NCBI RefSeq assembly: GCF_026262505.1 | Contig: NC_067206.1 | Coordinates: 11,117,507-11,181,506, forward strand | DNA: 64,000 bases | Direction: 5' to 3' | Source of the DNA: Trichomonas vaginalis G3 | Lineage: Eukaryota > Parabasalia > Trichomonadida > Trichomonadidae | In this document: one piece after another, positions 17,597 through 26,514 of the stretch | Numbering within the stretch: position 1 is the stretch's first letter | How the letters are laid out: every line of letters starts with the position of its first letter | Notes under the pieces: model-generated | Told to the model about the DNA's origin: nothing | What the model saw: the letters and a program-made list of their open reading frames with translations, nothing else | Database searches by the model: none | Program-made: the position numbers and the translations under genes

Positions 17597-17779
17597 TTAT
17601 TTTATCATCATTTTATTAAGTTCATCTTTAGTTAATAATTTGAATGGATTCACTAATGTTCCACCTTGAGTCACAACACCTGCCCCGGCTAATTGTGAAG
17701 AACCTGGGATAAGTACTCCATGAAATGATTTCATTGGTATCATTAATTTAGAAATAGTTGGCTTAATTATTTTTGTCAT
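17597..17779 (-). CDS. Polinton copy 1: small protein, unknown
   Basis: 60 residues, ATG at 17779 after TTTAGTATAAATG. Hydrophobic and glycine-rich middle (GSSQLAGAGVVTQGGTLV), C-terminal LLTKDELNKMMIK. Copy 2 has a related end (DELNKMMIK) near 49090. It lies downstream of the fibre gene on the same strand. No family seen. Confidence 0.5.
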   Translation of the reverse strand: MTKIIKPTISKLMIPMKSFHGVLIPGSSQLAGAGVVTQGGTLVNPFKLLTKDELNKMMIK

Positions 17780-17813
17780 TTATACTAAAATAAAAATTTA
17801 AATTATACCGTTC

Positions 17814-17842
17814 GCTCTTTTGGAGCTCAGGACTTTCAGTCC
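17814..17842. repeat. double-hairpin insert downstream of the copy 1 fibre gene
   Basis: Two adjacent stems: gctc/gagc and ggact/agtcc with 5- and 3-base loops. Copy 2 lacks it at the matching place. The insert is flanked by ccgttc on both sides (17808-17813 and 17841-17846), while copy 2 has ccgttc once, as expected for an insertion with a small duplication. Confidence 0.65.
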
Positions 17843-17850
17843 GTTCTAAA

Positions 17851-17865
17851 GTTTGTTTCACAAAC
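17851..17865. terminator. hairpin just after the fibre stop codon; loop inverted between copies
   Basis: gtttgt-ttc-acaaac here; gtttgt-gaa-acaaac in copy 2 (49184-49198). The stem is the same and the loop is the reverse complement. It sits 10-24 bases beyond the fibre stop, so it may end the transcript. Confidence 0.45.
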
Positions 17866-17874
17866 ATTGAGCGT

Positions 17875-19449
17875 TCATTGAACTCTATACCATGCGAATA
17901 CAGTCATAAATGGTGGCATGTATTCTTTACTTTGTCCCGTTGTTTGTGTATATCCTGAAACGAAATGTGTATGGTTTCCTTCTCCCTGAGTGTCACTCCA
18001 GTAACAATTTATAGCAAACTTAACATCATCTTTAACATCATATACTTTACCTTTTGTCATTCCTGACCAATCCCAATATCTATGCTTATGCCAACCCGCT
18101 TGAGATGTACTTAAATCTATGTAATGACTGTGTGCAGGTAAATTTTCACCTGAAATCGTTTTACTTCCACCTGTTTCCTTTGAAGAGTTTGCACAATACA
18201 AAAACCTGTCGACTACTTGTTCCCATACACCAACACCAAACATTACTTGAGGACCTCTTGCATCCATAGATGTATAAATAGAACCTACTGGGTTCATTAA
18301 ATCAAACATATGAGATATTATAGGATTGTCTCTTTTGAACTTAAAATATAGTGCAACTATTTCAGGTTTCTTCTGGTTTGTGTTAGAATATTTTTTATAA
18401 TATAATCTTATGTTTTCAGGGTAGGTAAAATCTTGACTATAATATTTATTTCTGTCATCTGTATAATAATATACTATTCTCGTTTTTTCTATTGCATTAT
18501 ATCTTTTATATCTATAATAATCTAAATATAATGTTAGCTTTTGTTCATCTACATATGGTGTTCTGTTGTCATCTCCATAGTCATAATAATATGGTGCTGG
18601 AGCTGGGTCAGGCAATGTCATATCTACCATTTCATAAACTCTTAAATATTTCTTTTGTTCGTCTCCATATAAGTTTAAGTAGCAGTTGTTGTCTAATGGA
18701 ACTTTAACTTGTGTTCCATCATTCTTTTTATAGCTTACATACATTTCATTGTTATTTTTCGGAATGAGTTTACACCGTGTACCATTTTTTAAGGATTGTA
18801 CAAACTGCCATCTAAAATATTTATTTTCTTCATTGACAGAAAAGTCACCAACAATAGTTTCAATATTTTTTGTTCCTATCAAACTTTGGTATATTTCGTT
18901 AACATATGTTTTATCCGCCTTCTTCTCTAACTCACTATCCACATATGTTTTATCCGCCTTCTTCTCTAACTCATCGTTAACATATGTTTTATCTGCCTTA
19001 AGGTCTAAACATCCTGAAACCCATCCTGTATCAGCTTTAACTTTAAAAGTCTCAAATGTCCATTCATGATACCATTCAACCTTTTCTTTAATTTCATTAT
19101 CTTTTTTATCAACATAAACCAAATTTGCCTTCTTATTTAACTCACTATCCACATATGTTTTATCCGCCTTCTTCATTATGTCATTTAGGAAACCTTTTAT
19201 GAATTCCTCATTTAAATTAAATCTTCCAATCTTCAAAACTTTAGGAAATGCATTTAATGCGTAATATCTTTGTTCTTCTGGTGGAATTGATGTTATATCA
19301 TCCATTATTCCTTTAATTTTTGAATTCATAAATAAAATTTCTTTTATATTTGATATCACTGCACCACCTTTGCAAACGAATTCGAAATGGTCATTTTTCA
19401 ATACTATCTCCAAATCTCCATATTTCAACCTTTGCGTTTGTTCTGCCAT
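17875..19449 (-). CDS. Polinton copy 1: fibre-like protein with phage tail-collar C-terminus
   Basis: 524 residues. N-terminal about 90 residues (LKYGDLEIVLKNDHFEFVCKG) nearly identical to copy 2. Next a repeated KKADKTYVDSEL-type stretch (about five units, residues 95-190) as in trimeric phage fibres. The middle (190-370) is specific to this copy. The C-terminus from about 375 reads MNPVGSIYTSMDARGP, then FGVGVWEQVVDRFLYCAN, TGGSK, GENLPAHSHYID and MPPFMTVFAWYRVQ: the tail-collar/gp12-like receptor-binding domain of phages, where histidines such as HSH bind metal. Likely a spike on the capsid. Copy 2 has the same build with another middle. The start is set at the first ATG of the open frame. 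Confidence 0.85.
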   Translation of the reverse strand: MAEQTQRLKYGDLEIVLKNDHFEFVCKGGAVISNIKEILFMNSKIKGIMDDITSIPPEEQRYYALNAFPKVLKIGRFNLNEEFIKGFLNDIMKKADKTYVDSELNKKANLVYVDKKDNEIKEKVEWYHEWTFETFKVKADTGWVSGCLDLKADKTYVNDELEKKADKTYVDSELEKKADKTYVNEIYQSLIGTKNIETIVGDFSVNEENKYFRWQFVQSLKNGTRCKLIPKNNNEMYVSYKKNDGTQVKVPLDNNCYLNLYGDEQKKYLRVYEMVDMTLPDPAPAPYYYDYGDDNRTPYVDEQKLTLYLDYYRYKRYNAIEKTRIVYYYTDDRNKYYSQDFTYPENIRLYYKKYSNTNQKKPEIVALYFKFKRDNPIISHMFDLMNPVGSIYTSMDARGPQVMFGVGVWEQVVDRFLYCANSSKETGGSKTISGENLPAHSHYIDLSTSQAGWHKHRYWDWSGMTKGKVYDVKDDVKFAINCYWSDTQGEGNHTHFVSGYTQTTGQSKEYMPPFMTVFAWYRVQ

Positions 19450-19482
19450 CTTCGAATTATATGCATATATGGCGTATGTAAT

Positions 19483-19510
19483 GGTCTGAAGGACCTGGGT
19501 GCTTTGTGCC
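19483..19510. repeat. double-hairpin sequence at the start of the copy 1 fibre region
   Basis: ggtc/gacc stem followed by a second stem around a ttt loop. It is the inverse of the sequence within the integrase gene (11982-12009), and is kept in better-paired form in copy 2 (52123-52150, second stem ggcgc/gcgcc). Confidence 0.55.
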
Positions 19511-19566
19511 TTAAGTTGTTGTGGTTGCTGTTGTTTAATCGTTTATTATGATTTAAAAATAAATAT

Positions 19567-20277
19567 TTAATCCGTTATCTCATCAGCTATTTTTTCTATT
19601 TGAAATTGCCATAATATTTCATTCATAAATTCTAAATCACAATCAAATAGGTCAGTTATTCTAAATTTAATATTTGATAAATCTTTTGAATGAAGAATAA
19701 ATGAATTCCCGGATAATTGAAACGGATATGATAAAGAAAATGTGTTTAAGTTGATGGATAAAATGTTTTGTATTGATGGGTAAGAGTTAGGGTCTAATGT
19801 TTGATGTGAAAATCTCATTGGGGTATTAACTTTATCACATTTGATTAAAATGAAATTGGAACCAGTGTCAGAATACAAAACATCCCCAGCATCTTTTTCA
19901 AAATTTAATATCCCCAACAATGAACGAAGATGAGGAGTACAAAATTTAATTTTCAGCGGAAATTTAATAAGGTTATTTATTTCATCAAGTTCAAAAAGTT
20001 TATCAGGTTTTGATTTAAAATTTTCTTCATACCATACGATAAATGATTCATTTAAATAACTTAAAATCATGTTAATATCCCATTTCGCTATCATATTATT
20101 TATATACATATCATACGTTTTTTCATGGTCATCTTTAATAAATGATATATAATCTGAAGGGTCTAAAAGAATGGGATTAAATTTACCACTCACAGAAACG
20201 AGAGTAACATTATAAATTCCGCTAACTGTTAAATTTAATTCACAGCTATTATTCGAAATAATATTGATAATTGACAT
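19567..20277 (-). CDS. Polinton copy 1: candidate minor capsid protein
   Basis: 236 residues, beta-rich in appearance (CELNLTVSGIYNVTLVSVSG; NFILIKCDKVNTPMRF; INLNTFSLSYPFQLSGNSFILHS). Position next to the fibre and the other particle genes, and the strand-rich sequence, suggest a penton or minor capsid protein, but I see no decisive motif. It is divergently transcribed from the next gene with only 19 bases between the two start codons. Confidence 0.55.
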   Translation of the reverse strand: MSIINIISNNSCELNLTVSGIYNVTLVSVSGKFNPILLDPSDYISFIKDDHEKTYDMYINNMIAKWDINMILSYLNESFIVWYEENFKSKPDKLFELDEINNLIKFPLKIKFCTPHLRSLLGILNFEKDAGDVLYSDTGSNFILIKCDKVNTPMRFSHQTLDPNSYPSIQNILSINLNTFSLSYPFQLSGNSFILHSKDLSNIKFRITDLFDCDLEFMNEILWQFQIEKIADEITD

Positions 20278-20296
20278 TTTTATTACGATTAAAAAT
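20278..20296. promoter_or_regulatory. 19-base divergent intergenic region
   Basis: The start codons at 20277 (leftward) and 20297 (rightward) are separated by ttttattacgattaaaaat. Each direction reads a T-rich leader. The same layout is kept in copy 2 (52939-52957). Confidence 0.45.
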
Positions 20297-20774
20297 ATGG
20301 TAAAGCGTTATTTTCCAGTGATAAATAAAACTAGAATAAGATTACCTCAAGAATTCATAAATTCAACGAATAAGAAATTCATTCATGTTATAAATTTTAG
20401 TGTTTTCAGAAAATATGAGTCAGTGTCATATTCATCAACAGGTTATATTTCACTTCATTCAAATTTAGTTCAATCAAACCCATATAATGACCATTTCATA
20501 AGATTTTCAGATGGTATTAAAAATGTAATTGATAGATTAAAATATGAACAGATTGACAATATCGAATTTTTGGAATTTTGGTTTAAATATCCCGATGGAA
20601 AAAAGATTGAAGTTAAAGATAAAGCTGATACTATAACAAAAACAATTACAATGACCGATCCGGATAGTGGGGAACAAAAAAAATAAAACAAACGATAGAA
20701 ACTGGTGAAAGGTCAATTATTATTGATTATGATTCAAAGGATTATTATTCAATAATGTTAATGCTTGAATATTA
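20297..20774 (+). other. Polinton copy 1: small conserved gene region, rightward
   Basis: Begins MVKRYFPVINKTRIRLPQEF; strand-rich (HVINFSVFRKYESVSYSSTG; NIEFLEFWFKYPDGKKIEV). It is the only rightward gene in this leftward group and is kept in copy 2. A capsid accessory role is possible; no family recognised. Treated as a region because its 3' limit is uncertain. Confidence 0.5.
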
Positions 20775-21443
20775 AATAGCCTTAACAAAGAATTTTTTAA
20801 GTGATATTTTATATTCATCAACTATTTTATTATAAATATTATTATATGTTAAATGAAGTTCAGTTGTTGTTCCATTCTTTGTTATCTTAATTGTGCTAAT
20901 ATCCTTTATAGGATTTATTTTTGCAACTGTTCCGCAGCATGAAACCTCATCATCTATGAAAAATTGAATCTTAACGTCTGAATCTTGAACATCACAAAGA
21001 ATGGCGATAATGTGAATTAATGATTCATAAGGTAAAATAATTAAACCAGATTGGTCAATTAAATTTATTATTGAATCATAATTATTAATTATTATATCAC
21101 GGTAAATTTTCATTAATTCAGAATTAATATCTATTTTATATGGGTTCTCGATGTTTGATGAAAGAGGTGGGGGGTATGTTGGATAAGTGGGAATTTCAAC
21201 GGGTTCTTTACCGGGTTCAGATAAAATGATTGGGTCTCCATTCTCATGGTTTTCTTCATTCTCCTCATTCTTCGGTAAGTCACGAGTTAATAAATTTGGT
21301 TGAGTTGCTGACCTTGTTAATTCAGGGCTAACATTAACTTTAACATTTTGAATAATTCGTGATTTATCATCATTTACGTTATAACCAACCGTAATCTCTG
21401 CTTTTGCGTTAGTGTTCTTTTGACTAGTGAAACGTCTTCTCAT
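20772..21443 (-). CDS. Polinton copy 1: conserved protein with proline-rich linker
   Basis: 223 residues. N-terminal basic part (MRRRFTSQKNTNAKAEI), a Pro-rich linker (PVEIPTYPTYPPPLSS) near 85-100, then a folded-looking C-terminal half (YRDIIINNYDSIINLIDQSG; LIHIIAILCDVQDSDVKIQF). Start follows TATTCGAATATAAATG. Kept in copy 2 with the same length. Unknown function; its place among particle genes suggests a structural or assembly role. Confidence 0.65.
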   Translation of the reverse strand: MRRRFTSQKNTNAKAEITVGYNVNDDKSRIIQNVKVNVSPELTRSATQPNLLTRDLPKNEENEENHENGDPIILSEPGKEPVEIPTYPTYPPPLSSNIENPYKIDINSELMKIYRDIIINNYDSIINLIDQSGLIILPYESLIHIIAILCDVQDSDVKIQFFIDDEVSCCGTVAKINPIKDISTIKITKNGTTTELHLTYNNIYNKIVDEYKISLKKFFVKAI

Positions 21444-21475
21444 TTATATTCGAATAAAAAAATATATTTAAACTT

Positions 21476-21673
21476 TTATTTTGCTGGAACTTTTGAATCT
21501 ATTATTCCCTGTATTTGTTCATGAAGTTGATTTTTAACATCTTTTTGAAGACCAGCAACAATATGAACTAATTCCTTCATTCCATCGGGAACTTTCATAG
21601 TTCTATTATATACACCTCTTTTGTTTGTCCCTTGTTTTAATGGAACCTGTAGAAGATTTGCTATTTCTGTCAT
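21476..21673 (-). CDS. Polinton copy 1: short form of a conserved gene
   Basis: 65 residues whose two ends match the ends of a longer gene region in copy 2 (54134-55033). Start [20 protein letters not shown], end [14 protein letters not shown]. The long form has a Gln/Tyr-rich middle. No family recognised. Confidence 0.5.
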
Positions 21674-21714
21674 GTTTAATTATAAATAAAAAATAAAAAT
21701 TAATTGTAAAAAAG

Positions 21715-22542
21715 TTAATCAAATTTAACACCTCCTTTATTTAAATCAACTATTATTTTTCCATGTTCACCTAATTGCTGATATTGTGTGTAAAGTTCAT
21801 TAATACTCATTGGTAAATTCACTTGATAAAGCATAACGTTCAACTGTTGACGACTAAACCCACCGAAAATGAAAAGTGTTGATAGATTTGATTTAATGTT
21901 TGTGCTTAATGCTTTGAAATATTGAACAGCCATAAAGAATGAACACTGAATGTGTCGACATTGAGTTAATAACTGATTAAAATATGATTTCTCATTTGTT
22001 ATTAGTTTTGATTTCACTGCATCATCTAGAAAAATGAGTGAATGCAAAAATTCTCTATCAAAATTTGAAATAGAAAGTGTTTCAAATAATTCATCCCGTT
22101 GTTTATCAATAATTTTATCCTCTAATCCTTGCTTTTTGATTGTATTATATAATTCTTTATACATTAAAAAGTTTTTTAAATAATCTTCTGCTTCTTCTTG
22201 TGATAAATAAATAATTGGAATTTTGATTAAATGCTTTAAAGATTCAAATGTATCATCTGAAGGTGAACCTGAACGGTTGATATAAATTAACACATGTGAA
22301 TGGGGGGAAGTGTTAGCAATAATGATAATTTGTTTTAATATCGTTAATGTTTTACCTTTATTTTGTTTACCAATTGCTGCAGTGATTGAATTTAAGTAAC
22401 ATTCAGAATATGGAATTTTCATTAATTTTTCCTTAGATAAAGCATTTCTATTATCACTCAATGCTTCATTAATCATATCATCTATGTATGTATTATATAC
22501 TCCTGCTAATTCTTCATAAGGAGTGTATGAATTTAAATCCAT
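21715..22542 (-). CDS. Polinton copy 1: genome-packaging ATPase (A32/FtsK-HerA type)
   Basis: 275 residues. Walker A reads GKQNKGKT near residue 56, Walker B LIFLDD near 177, followed by the polar patch QCRHIQCSFFMAVQYF typical of viral A32-like packaging ATPases. Family role: pumps the linear DNA into the capsid. It lies directly beside the major capsid gene on the same strand, the usual Polinton arrangement. Start codon follows TTTATTTTTGATTAAATG. Confidence 0.88.
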   Translation of the reverse strand: MDLNSYTPYEELAGVYNTYIDDMINEALSDNRNALSKEKLMKIPYSECYLNSITAAIGKQNKGKTLTILKQIIIIANTSPHSHVLIYINRSGSPSDDTFESLKHLIKIPIIYLSQEEAEDYLKNFLMYKELYNTIKKQGLEDKIIDKQRDELFETLSISNFDREFLHSLIFLDDAVKSKLITNEKSYFNQLLTQCRHIQCSFFMAVQYFKALSTNIKSNLSTLFIFGGFSRQQLNVMLYQVNLPMSINELYTQYQQLGEHGKIIVDLNKGGVKFD

Positions 22543-22566
22543 TTAATCAAAAATAAATTTATAATT

Positions 22567-24207
22567 TTAAACATTTCTATTCATCAATATTTCATCATAT
22601 GAACTTCTATACTGTGGTGGTGTACCTGTTGGATGATATTTCAAACCTTCATCCGGTGTCCACGTCCAATATGTAGTCCTAGTAAACCAAACCTGAGGAG
22701 GATTTGTCACCTTTGAACAGTAAGTGTCATTTTCACCCTGAATGATTGGATAAGCTTTCACTTGTACTGTAACTTGTGAGTTGAAAGTTTCTAATCCATC
22801 AAAGAATATACCCGCTCCATCACGTTGAACTGGAATAGTGCATAAGAATGAAGTTTGGTCTTTCCATGTTCTAGCTAATGGCGTGCCATCATCATCATTC
22901 AGTGGTCTAGTTAATGAGTCCTCGTATTCTTCCGTGCATTCATTCACTCCATCTAAATCAGAAGCTTGAAGCATACGTGTAAAGAATATGTCACCCACTG
23001 TGGTCATCGCTTGATCGGGGAAGTTTCTGGAATCTATAGTGACCTGAAGACCTCGAAGCATTGGATTTTCTAAAACTGTTCTTTGCATTGCATTCTTCGG
23101 AAATGCTAACACAACATCTGTAACATTATGAAGAGCGTATGAGAAATCTGAGCTAATACCTTCAGGAGTGATGCAACCTCCATTTAGTGAACGAACGTCA
23201 ATATGTTGAGCTGGAATCATGAATGGATCTTCCTTACTGAATAAACGTGGTATTGCTTTAACTGATTCTTCAATTAAACCGTATCCTGGTGTAATGCATT
23301 TATCCTCTAAAACTTCCATCTTTGTGCATGAAATAATAACGTTATCAACTGTTGCGTCAGCAGATGTAGCGGCTAAGCTTGTAATTAATTTGGCAGGAAG
23401 TCCGATTTGTTGGAATTTGCGATCATATTTATAAACATGATTCATAATCTTTTCATAATTTTCATCAGTTATCTTTTCATAAACGTAATTTTGTAAATCA
23501 GCAACTCTTAACGGGTCAACCTGACAAAATACTAAAGTATCCCTGAAAACATAATATTTAAGAATGATATCACCAAATGATTTAGGATAATCATCAAACG
23601 CCTGAAATGCTAACAAATCATTTACCGGAATAATCATATCAAAAGTGACATCAACTTCTTCATTTGCTTTCTTGAAAACTTCTGAAGGATCAATATATTT
23701 ACCACATACTGAGTTATCATATTTTTGAACATTATTATATAACGAATGAACAAACTTTTTAACTTTCCTTTCTGATTTTGGTTTATATGTTGCAAATGCG
23801 AAAGATTCACGGGCGCAATCCATCTGAAGATAACCAGCATCACCTCTTTCAGTTTCTACTTCTAATTGTTTAAAGCTTTGATTTGATGATTTGTAACCAA
23901 CGAATAAACGCATGCATTTAAAAGCGGTATCACATGTGAAAGCTTTATTTGAAACTAGAGTTGCTTTAACTTTGCGTTTAATATATGTGTCACCTAATTG
24001 GTTCACATCATGAGCCGGATTTGTAATTCTTAAATGAGTTTGTTTATCATCAAAATATGGAGCATCAGAGTCATAGCATGAACTTTCAAGTTCTCTATAA
24101 TATCTTCTACCATCATTCTTTGCGAATATTTCATTTATCTTTTCGAATGAATGAAATACATTTCCATTAATCGGTTTAGTGTTTGGCACCAAATAGTTAG
24201 TCGTCAT
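22567..24207 (-). CDS. Polinton copy 1: major capsid protein, double jelly-roll type
   Basis: 546 residues. The ATG at 24207 (MTTNYLVPNTKP) is chosen because it follows the usual T-rich leader and matches the start in copy 2; the frame is open further upstream. Length, strand-rich sequence and place beside the ATPase fit the double jelly-roll capsid of Polintons (by context and size; no short motif is diagnostic). Segments such as VDVTFDMIIPVNDLLAFQ and GLQVTIDSRNFPDQAM look like jelly-roll strands. Confidence 0.8.
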   Translation of the reverse strand: MTTNYLVPNTKPINGNVFHSFEKINEIFAKNDGRRYYRELESSCYDSDAPYFDDKQTHLRITNPAHDVNQLGDTYIKRKVKATLVSNKAFTCDTAFKCMRLFVGYKSSNQSFKQLEVETERGDAGYLQMDCARESFAFATYKPKSERKVKKFVHSLYNNVQKYDNSVCGKYIDPSEVFKKANEEVDVTFDMIIPVNDLLAFQAFDDYPKSFGDIILKYYVFRDTLVFCQVDPLRVADLQNYVYEKITDENYEKIMNHVYKYDRKFQQIGLPAKLITSLAATSADATVDNVIISCTKMEVLEDKCITPGYGLIEESVKAIPRLFSKEDPFMIPAQHIDVRSLNGGCITPEGISSDFSYALHNVTDVVLAFPKNAMQRTVLENPMLRGLQVTIDSRNFPDQAMTTVGDIFFTRMLQASDLDGVNECTEEYEDSLTRPLNDDDGTPLARTWKDQTSFLCTIPVQRDGAGIFFDGLETFNSQVTVQVKAYPIIQGENDTYCSKVTNPPQVWFTRTTYWTWTPDEGLKYHPTGTPPQYRSSYDEILMNRNV

Positions 24208-24278
24208 TTTATTAATAAATAAAAAATCAAAATTAAAAGATAGAAATGAATTTTTTAATTTTAATGAAATAATCAACT

Positions 24279-24494
24279 ATGGCTGCAGGTATATTTAAGA
24301 AACTGTGGGATAGAGTAAAAAGAGGAGCGAGTAAAGTTTGGGAAACATTGAAGAAGGGAGCAAATTGGATATTTAAGAATAAAGAAGCAATTAGTGACGT
24401 TGCTGAATCAATAACACCAAAAGCTGCCCCAATAAGAGAAATTTTAAATAAAGGAGAAAAAGTTTATCAAAGACTACAACCGATACTAAGATAA
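24279..24494 (+). CDS. Polinton copy 1: amphipathic peptide A
   Basis: 71 residues starting MAAGIFKKLWDRVKRGASKV. Lys/Trp-rich amphipathic helix at the start, then a second helix. It shares its start (MAAG-x-FKKLWD) with the convergent peptide at 24519-24755, so the two are paralogues. A membrane-active role like adenovirus protein VI is possible (inference). Confidence 0.65.
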   Translation: MAAGIFKKLWDRVKRGASKVWETLKKGANWIFKNKEAISDVAESITPKAAPIREILNKGEKVYQRLQPILR

Positions 24495-24518
24495 AAATAA
24501 TATTTATTTATTTTTCCA

Positions 24519-24755
24519 CTATCTACCTCCTATTTTATTAAGTATTCCTTCAGCAATTCCACCAACTGCGTTACCTGCTTGTGCTCCCATCGCTGGATTA
24601 CCTGCTTTAGTACCTAATACACCACCTATGATAGTTCCTGCCGTTTTCGCTACTGGTGCCAAAAAGTTTGCAACAGGTTTAATAACCTTTTTATAAACCC
24701 AACCTGCAGCTTTCTTAATTCCATCCCATAATTTTTTAAAGAATCCTGCCGCCAT
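24519..24755 (-). CDS. Polinton copy 1: amphipathic peptide B with glycine-rich tail
   Basis: 78 residues from the ATG at 24755: MAAGFFKKLWDGIKKAAGWV, then a hydrophobic GTIIGGVLGTKAGNPAMGAQ region with small-residue spacing, and a C-terminal helix. The frame is open upstream, but homology to peptide A and copy 2 sets the start. It has the look of a capsid membrane-lytic or antimicrobial-type peptide. Confidence 0.65.
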   Translation of the reverse strand: MAAGFFKKLWDGIKKAAGWVYKKVIKPVANFLAPVAKTAGTIIGGVLGTKAGNPAMGAQAGNAVGGIAEGILNKIGGR

Positions 24756-24822
24756 TTCTGATTTAATATTAATTAAAAAATTCATTTTCATCACTTATAT
24801 TCTAATTTTTATTTAATGTTAA

Positions 24823-25191
24823 ATGAAACCGATTTTAAAAATAAATGAAACAGAGGAGGAAGAAATAAATGAAAGTGAAAATGTTCAACAAAAAATAAAC
24901 GTTGTTAAACCAATTACTGAAATAAAAATTTTTTCATCTGTTGAAGAATTTAATGACTATTATGCTAATAATAAAAAATTATTTGAAGAATTGACAACGT
25001 GTAAATTGAATAAAATGTTTAAAGTTGATGGATTCAAAATTTCAAAAATAAAAGGAGTGGTTAGTTTGAAATCTATTCCTCAATCAAGAATCACCCTATT
25101 AATGAAAATTGATGATTTAACAAAAAGAATAGAAGAGATTGAAGAAAGAATGAATCAAATAATTGATTTCATAAATTCAAATAATCATTAG
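24823..25191 (+). CDS. Polinton copy 1: acidic protein with C-terminal coiled coil
   Basis: 122 residues. Acidic start (INETEEEEINESEN), central KIFSSVEEFNDYYANNKKLF, and a C-terminal heptad helix (IDDLTKRIEEIEERMNQIIDFI). Last gene before the right terminal repeat. Unknown function. Confidence 0.6.
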   Translation: MKPILKINETEEEEINESENVQQKINVVKPITEIKIFSSVEEFNDYYANNKKLFEELTTCKLNKMFKVDGFKISKIKGVVSLKSIPQSRITLLMKIDDLTKRIEEIEERMNQIIDFINSNNH

Positions 25192-25226
25192 TTTCAATTT
25201 CTTTTTCTCGTTTATGAGGTCTTTGA

Positions 25227-25543
25227 TTATGACTCCATTGATTCCATTCAGGATTTAAACAATGTTTAATTAATCGCGGAATATCCAACATCATCTATAT
25301 ATAGCTTCTTTTATAAAAGATGATAAAATAATTTTTTTAATGATTTACATTTGGGCTGAGTGTAAATGTCTTACAATTTTTAAAATTTTTTTAATCTTGA
25401 TTTATTCAAAAACGTAAGAATAAAAACCGTAAGAACCATACATTTTTTACTTCATATGTAAAAAAATGATACAAAATCGTTCAATATTGTAAGAATTCTT
25501 ACGTTTACAAAAAAAGTCACACAACCCTTCCACATATACTACT
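25227..25543 (-). repeat. right terminal inverted repeat of Polinton copy 1
   Basis: Inverse of 6525-6842; ends ...catatactact, then target duplication ttcgat at 25544-25549. Confidence 0.92.
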
Positions 25544-25904
25544 TTCGATGGTAAAAAAAAACTTTGCTCGTTTCTGGGAATCTAATTTATACATAAAGAA
25601 TTATTGACATTGGAAATAATAAAGAGCAATAAACTCTAAAAAGAGCAAATTTTACTATAAGAAAAAACAAATAAATCTCGTTAATAAGAAGCCATTGTTA
25701 TAGTTTAGCCGTATCTGCTAATTGGTTTAAGTTTCGATTAGTCTCAAACTTTCGAAATGTAATTTCGATTTTTTTTTAGATTTTCATGAATTTAATTAAA
25801 ATATATTGATTAAAAATATGTGTACTAGACGTGATGCTTGATAAAGATCATATATCATATAAAATTAGAATGAATTAGACATGTAGAACGTGAGGTTAAG
25901 GGTT

Positions 25905-26243
25905 CTATTCTAAATAAAAGCCACACCAACAAATTGATGGAATCAAGCATGCAATTATTAGTAAATATATTGTAAATTTTCGTAGTGTTGATCTTTTGTA
26001 AAGATTTGAGTAAAAAAATGATGCAAGGAAGCAAATAATACCTTGGACAGCAACAACAGATCCATAAATATATGATTCGATCATTGAACGTGAAGAAGCT
26101 CCTATCGCTATTCCAGCTGAAATCGAAATTAGAAAAGCAACAAGAGTTCCCCAGTATTTATGAGCTAACAGTTTCCATATTTGAATATTTTGACTATCAT
26201 CAGTGTTGCTAATTTTGATAGGTTTCAATTTTTTTGAAGACAT
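25905..26243 (-). CDS. small membrane protein, three predicted membrane segments
   Basis: 112 residues from the ATG at 26243. After a basic N-terminus (MSSKKLKPIKIS) there are three hydrophobic stretches: GTLVAFLISISAGIAIGASS, YIYGSVVAVQGIICFLASFF and FTIYLLIIACLIPSICWCGF, with a basic loop (YKRSTLRK) between the last two. Intronless host gene, leftward, head-to-head with the Hsp110-like gene about 270 bases away. I recognise no family. Confidence 0.65.
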   Translation of the reverse strand: MSSKKLKPIKISNTDDSQNIQIWKLLAHKYWGTLVAFLISISAGIAIGASSRSMIESYIYGSVVAVQGIICFLASFFYSNLYKRSTLRKFTIYLLIIACLIPSICWCGFYLE

Positions 26244-26514
26244 CAAAAAATAATAAAAAATAATAATATCACCTTATCAGACGAATAACTCTAAAAAGAA
26301 AAATCTATTTGAAGTACTTGATTCTTTCCTCGAAAATTGCTATTAATAAGAATAAAATCAATAAATTTTCGAAATTGAGAAAAACAGATACGGCATAAGT
26401 GCACAATTTTTGATTTAGACTTATTTAATAAGCTTTAAATGGTTGAACTTTGAAAAATTTTGTTTTGAATTTTATTTTGGCCGGCCATCTATTTTATTTT
26501 CTGATAAAAATATA

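Larger units (their letters stand above)
6525..25543. mobile_element. Polinton/Maverick copy 1 (19.0 kb), looks largely whole
   Basis: Bounded by terminal inverted repeats that begin agtagtatatgtgg and flanked on both sides by the 6-bp duplication ttcgat (6519-6524 and 25544-25549), the size made by Polinton integrases. Contents from left: EF-hand-motif protein, protein-primed DNA polymerase B, reduced small gene, integrase, small basic protein, then a primase-helicase/KilA-N block inside repeat arrays, then mostly leftward genes: small protein, fibre, capsid-related protein, further conserved proteins, packaging ATPase, major capsid protein, two amphipathic peptides, and an acidic protein. 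The polymerase, integrase, ATPase and major capsid protein are each open over full length; a few small genes are reduced. Intact duplications and low divergence from copy 2 point to a recent insertion. It lies 91 bases after a host stop codon and interrupts no host gene. Confidence 0.95.
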
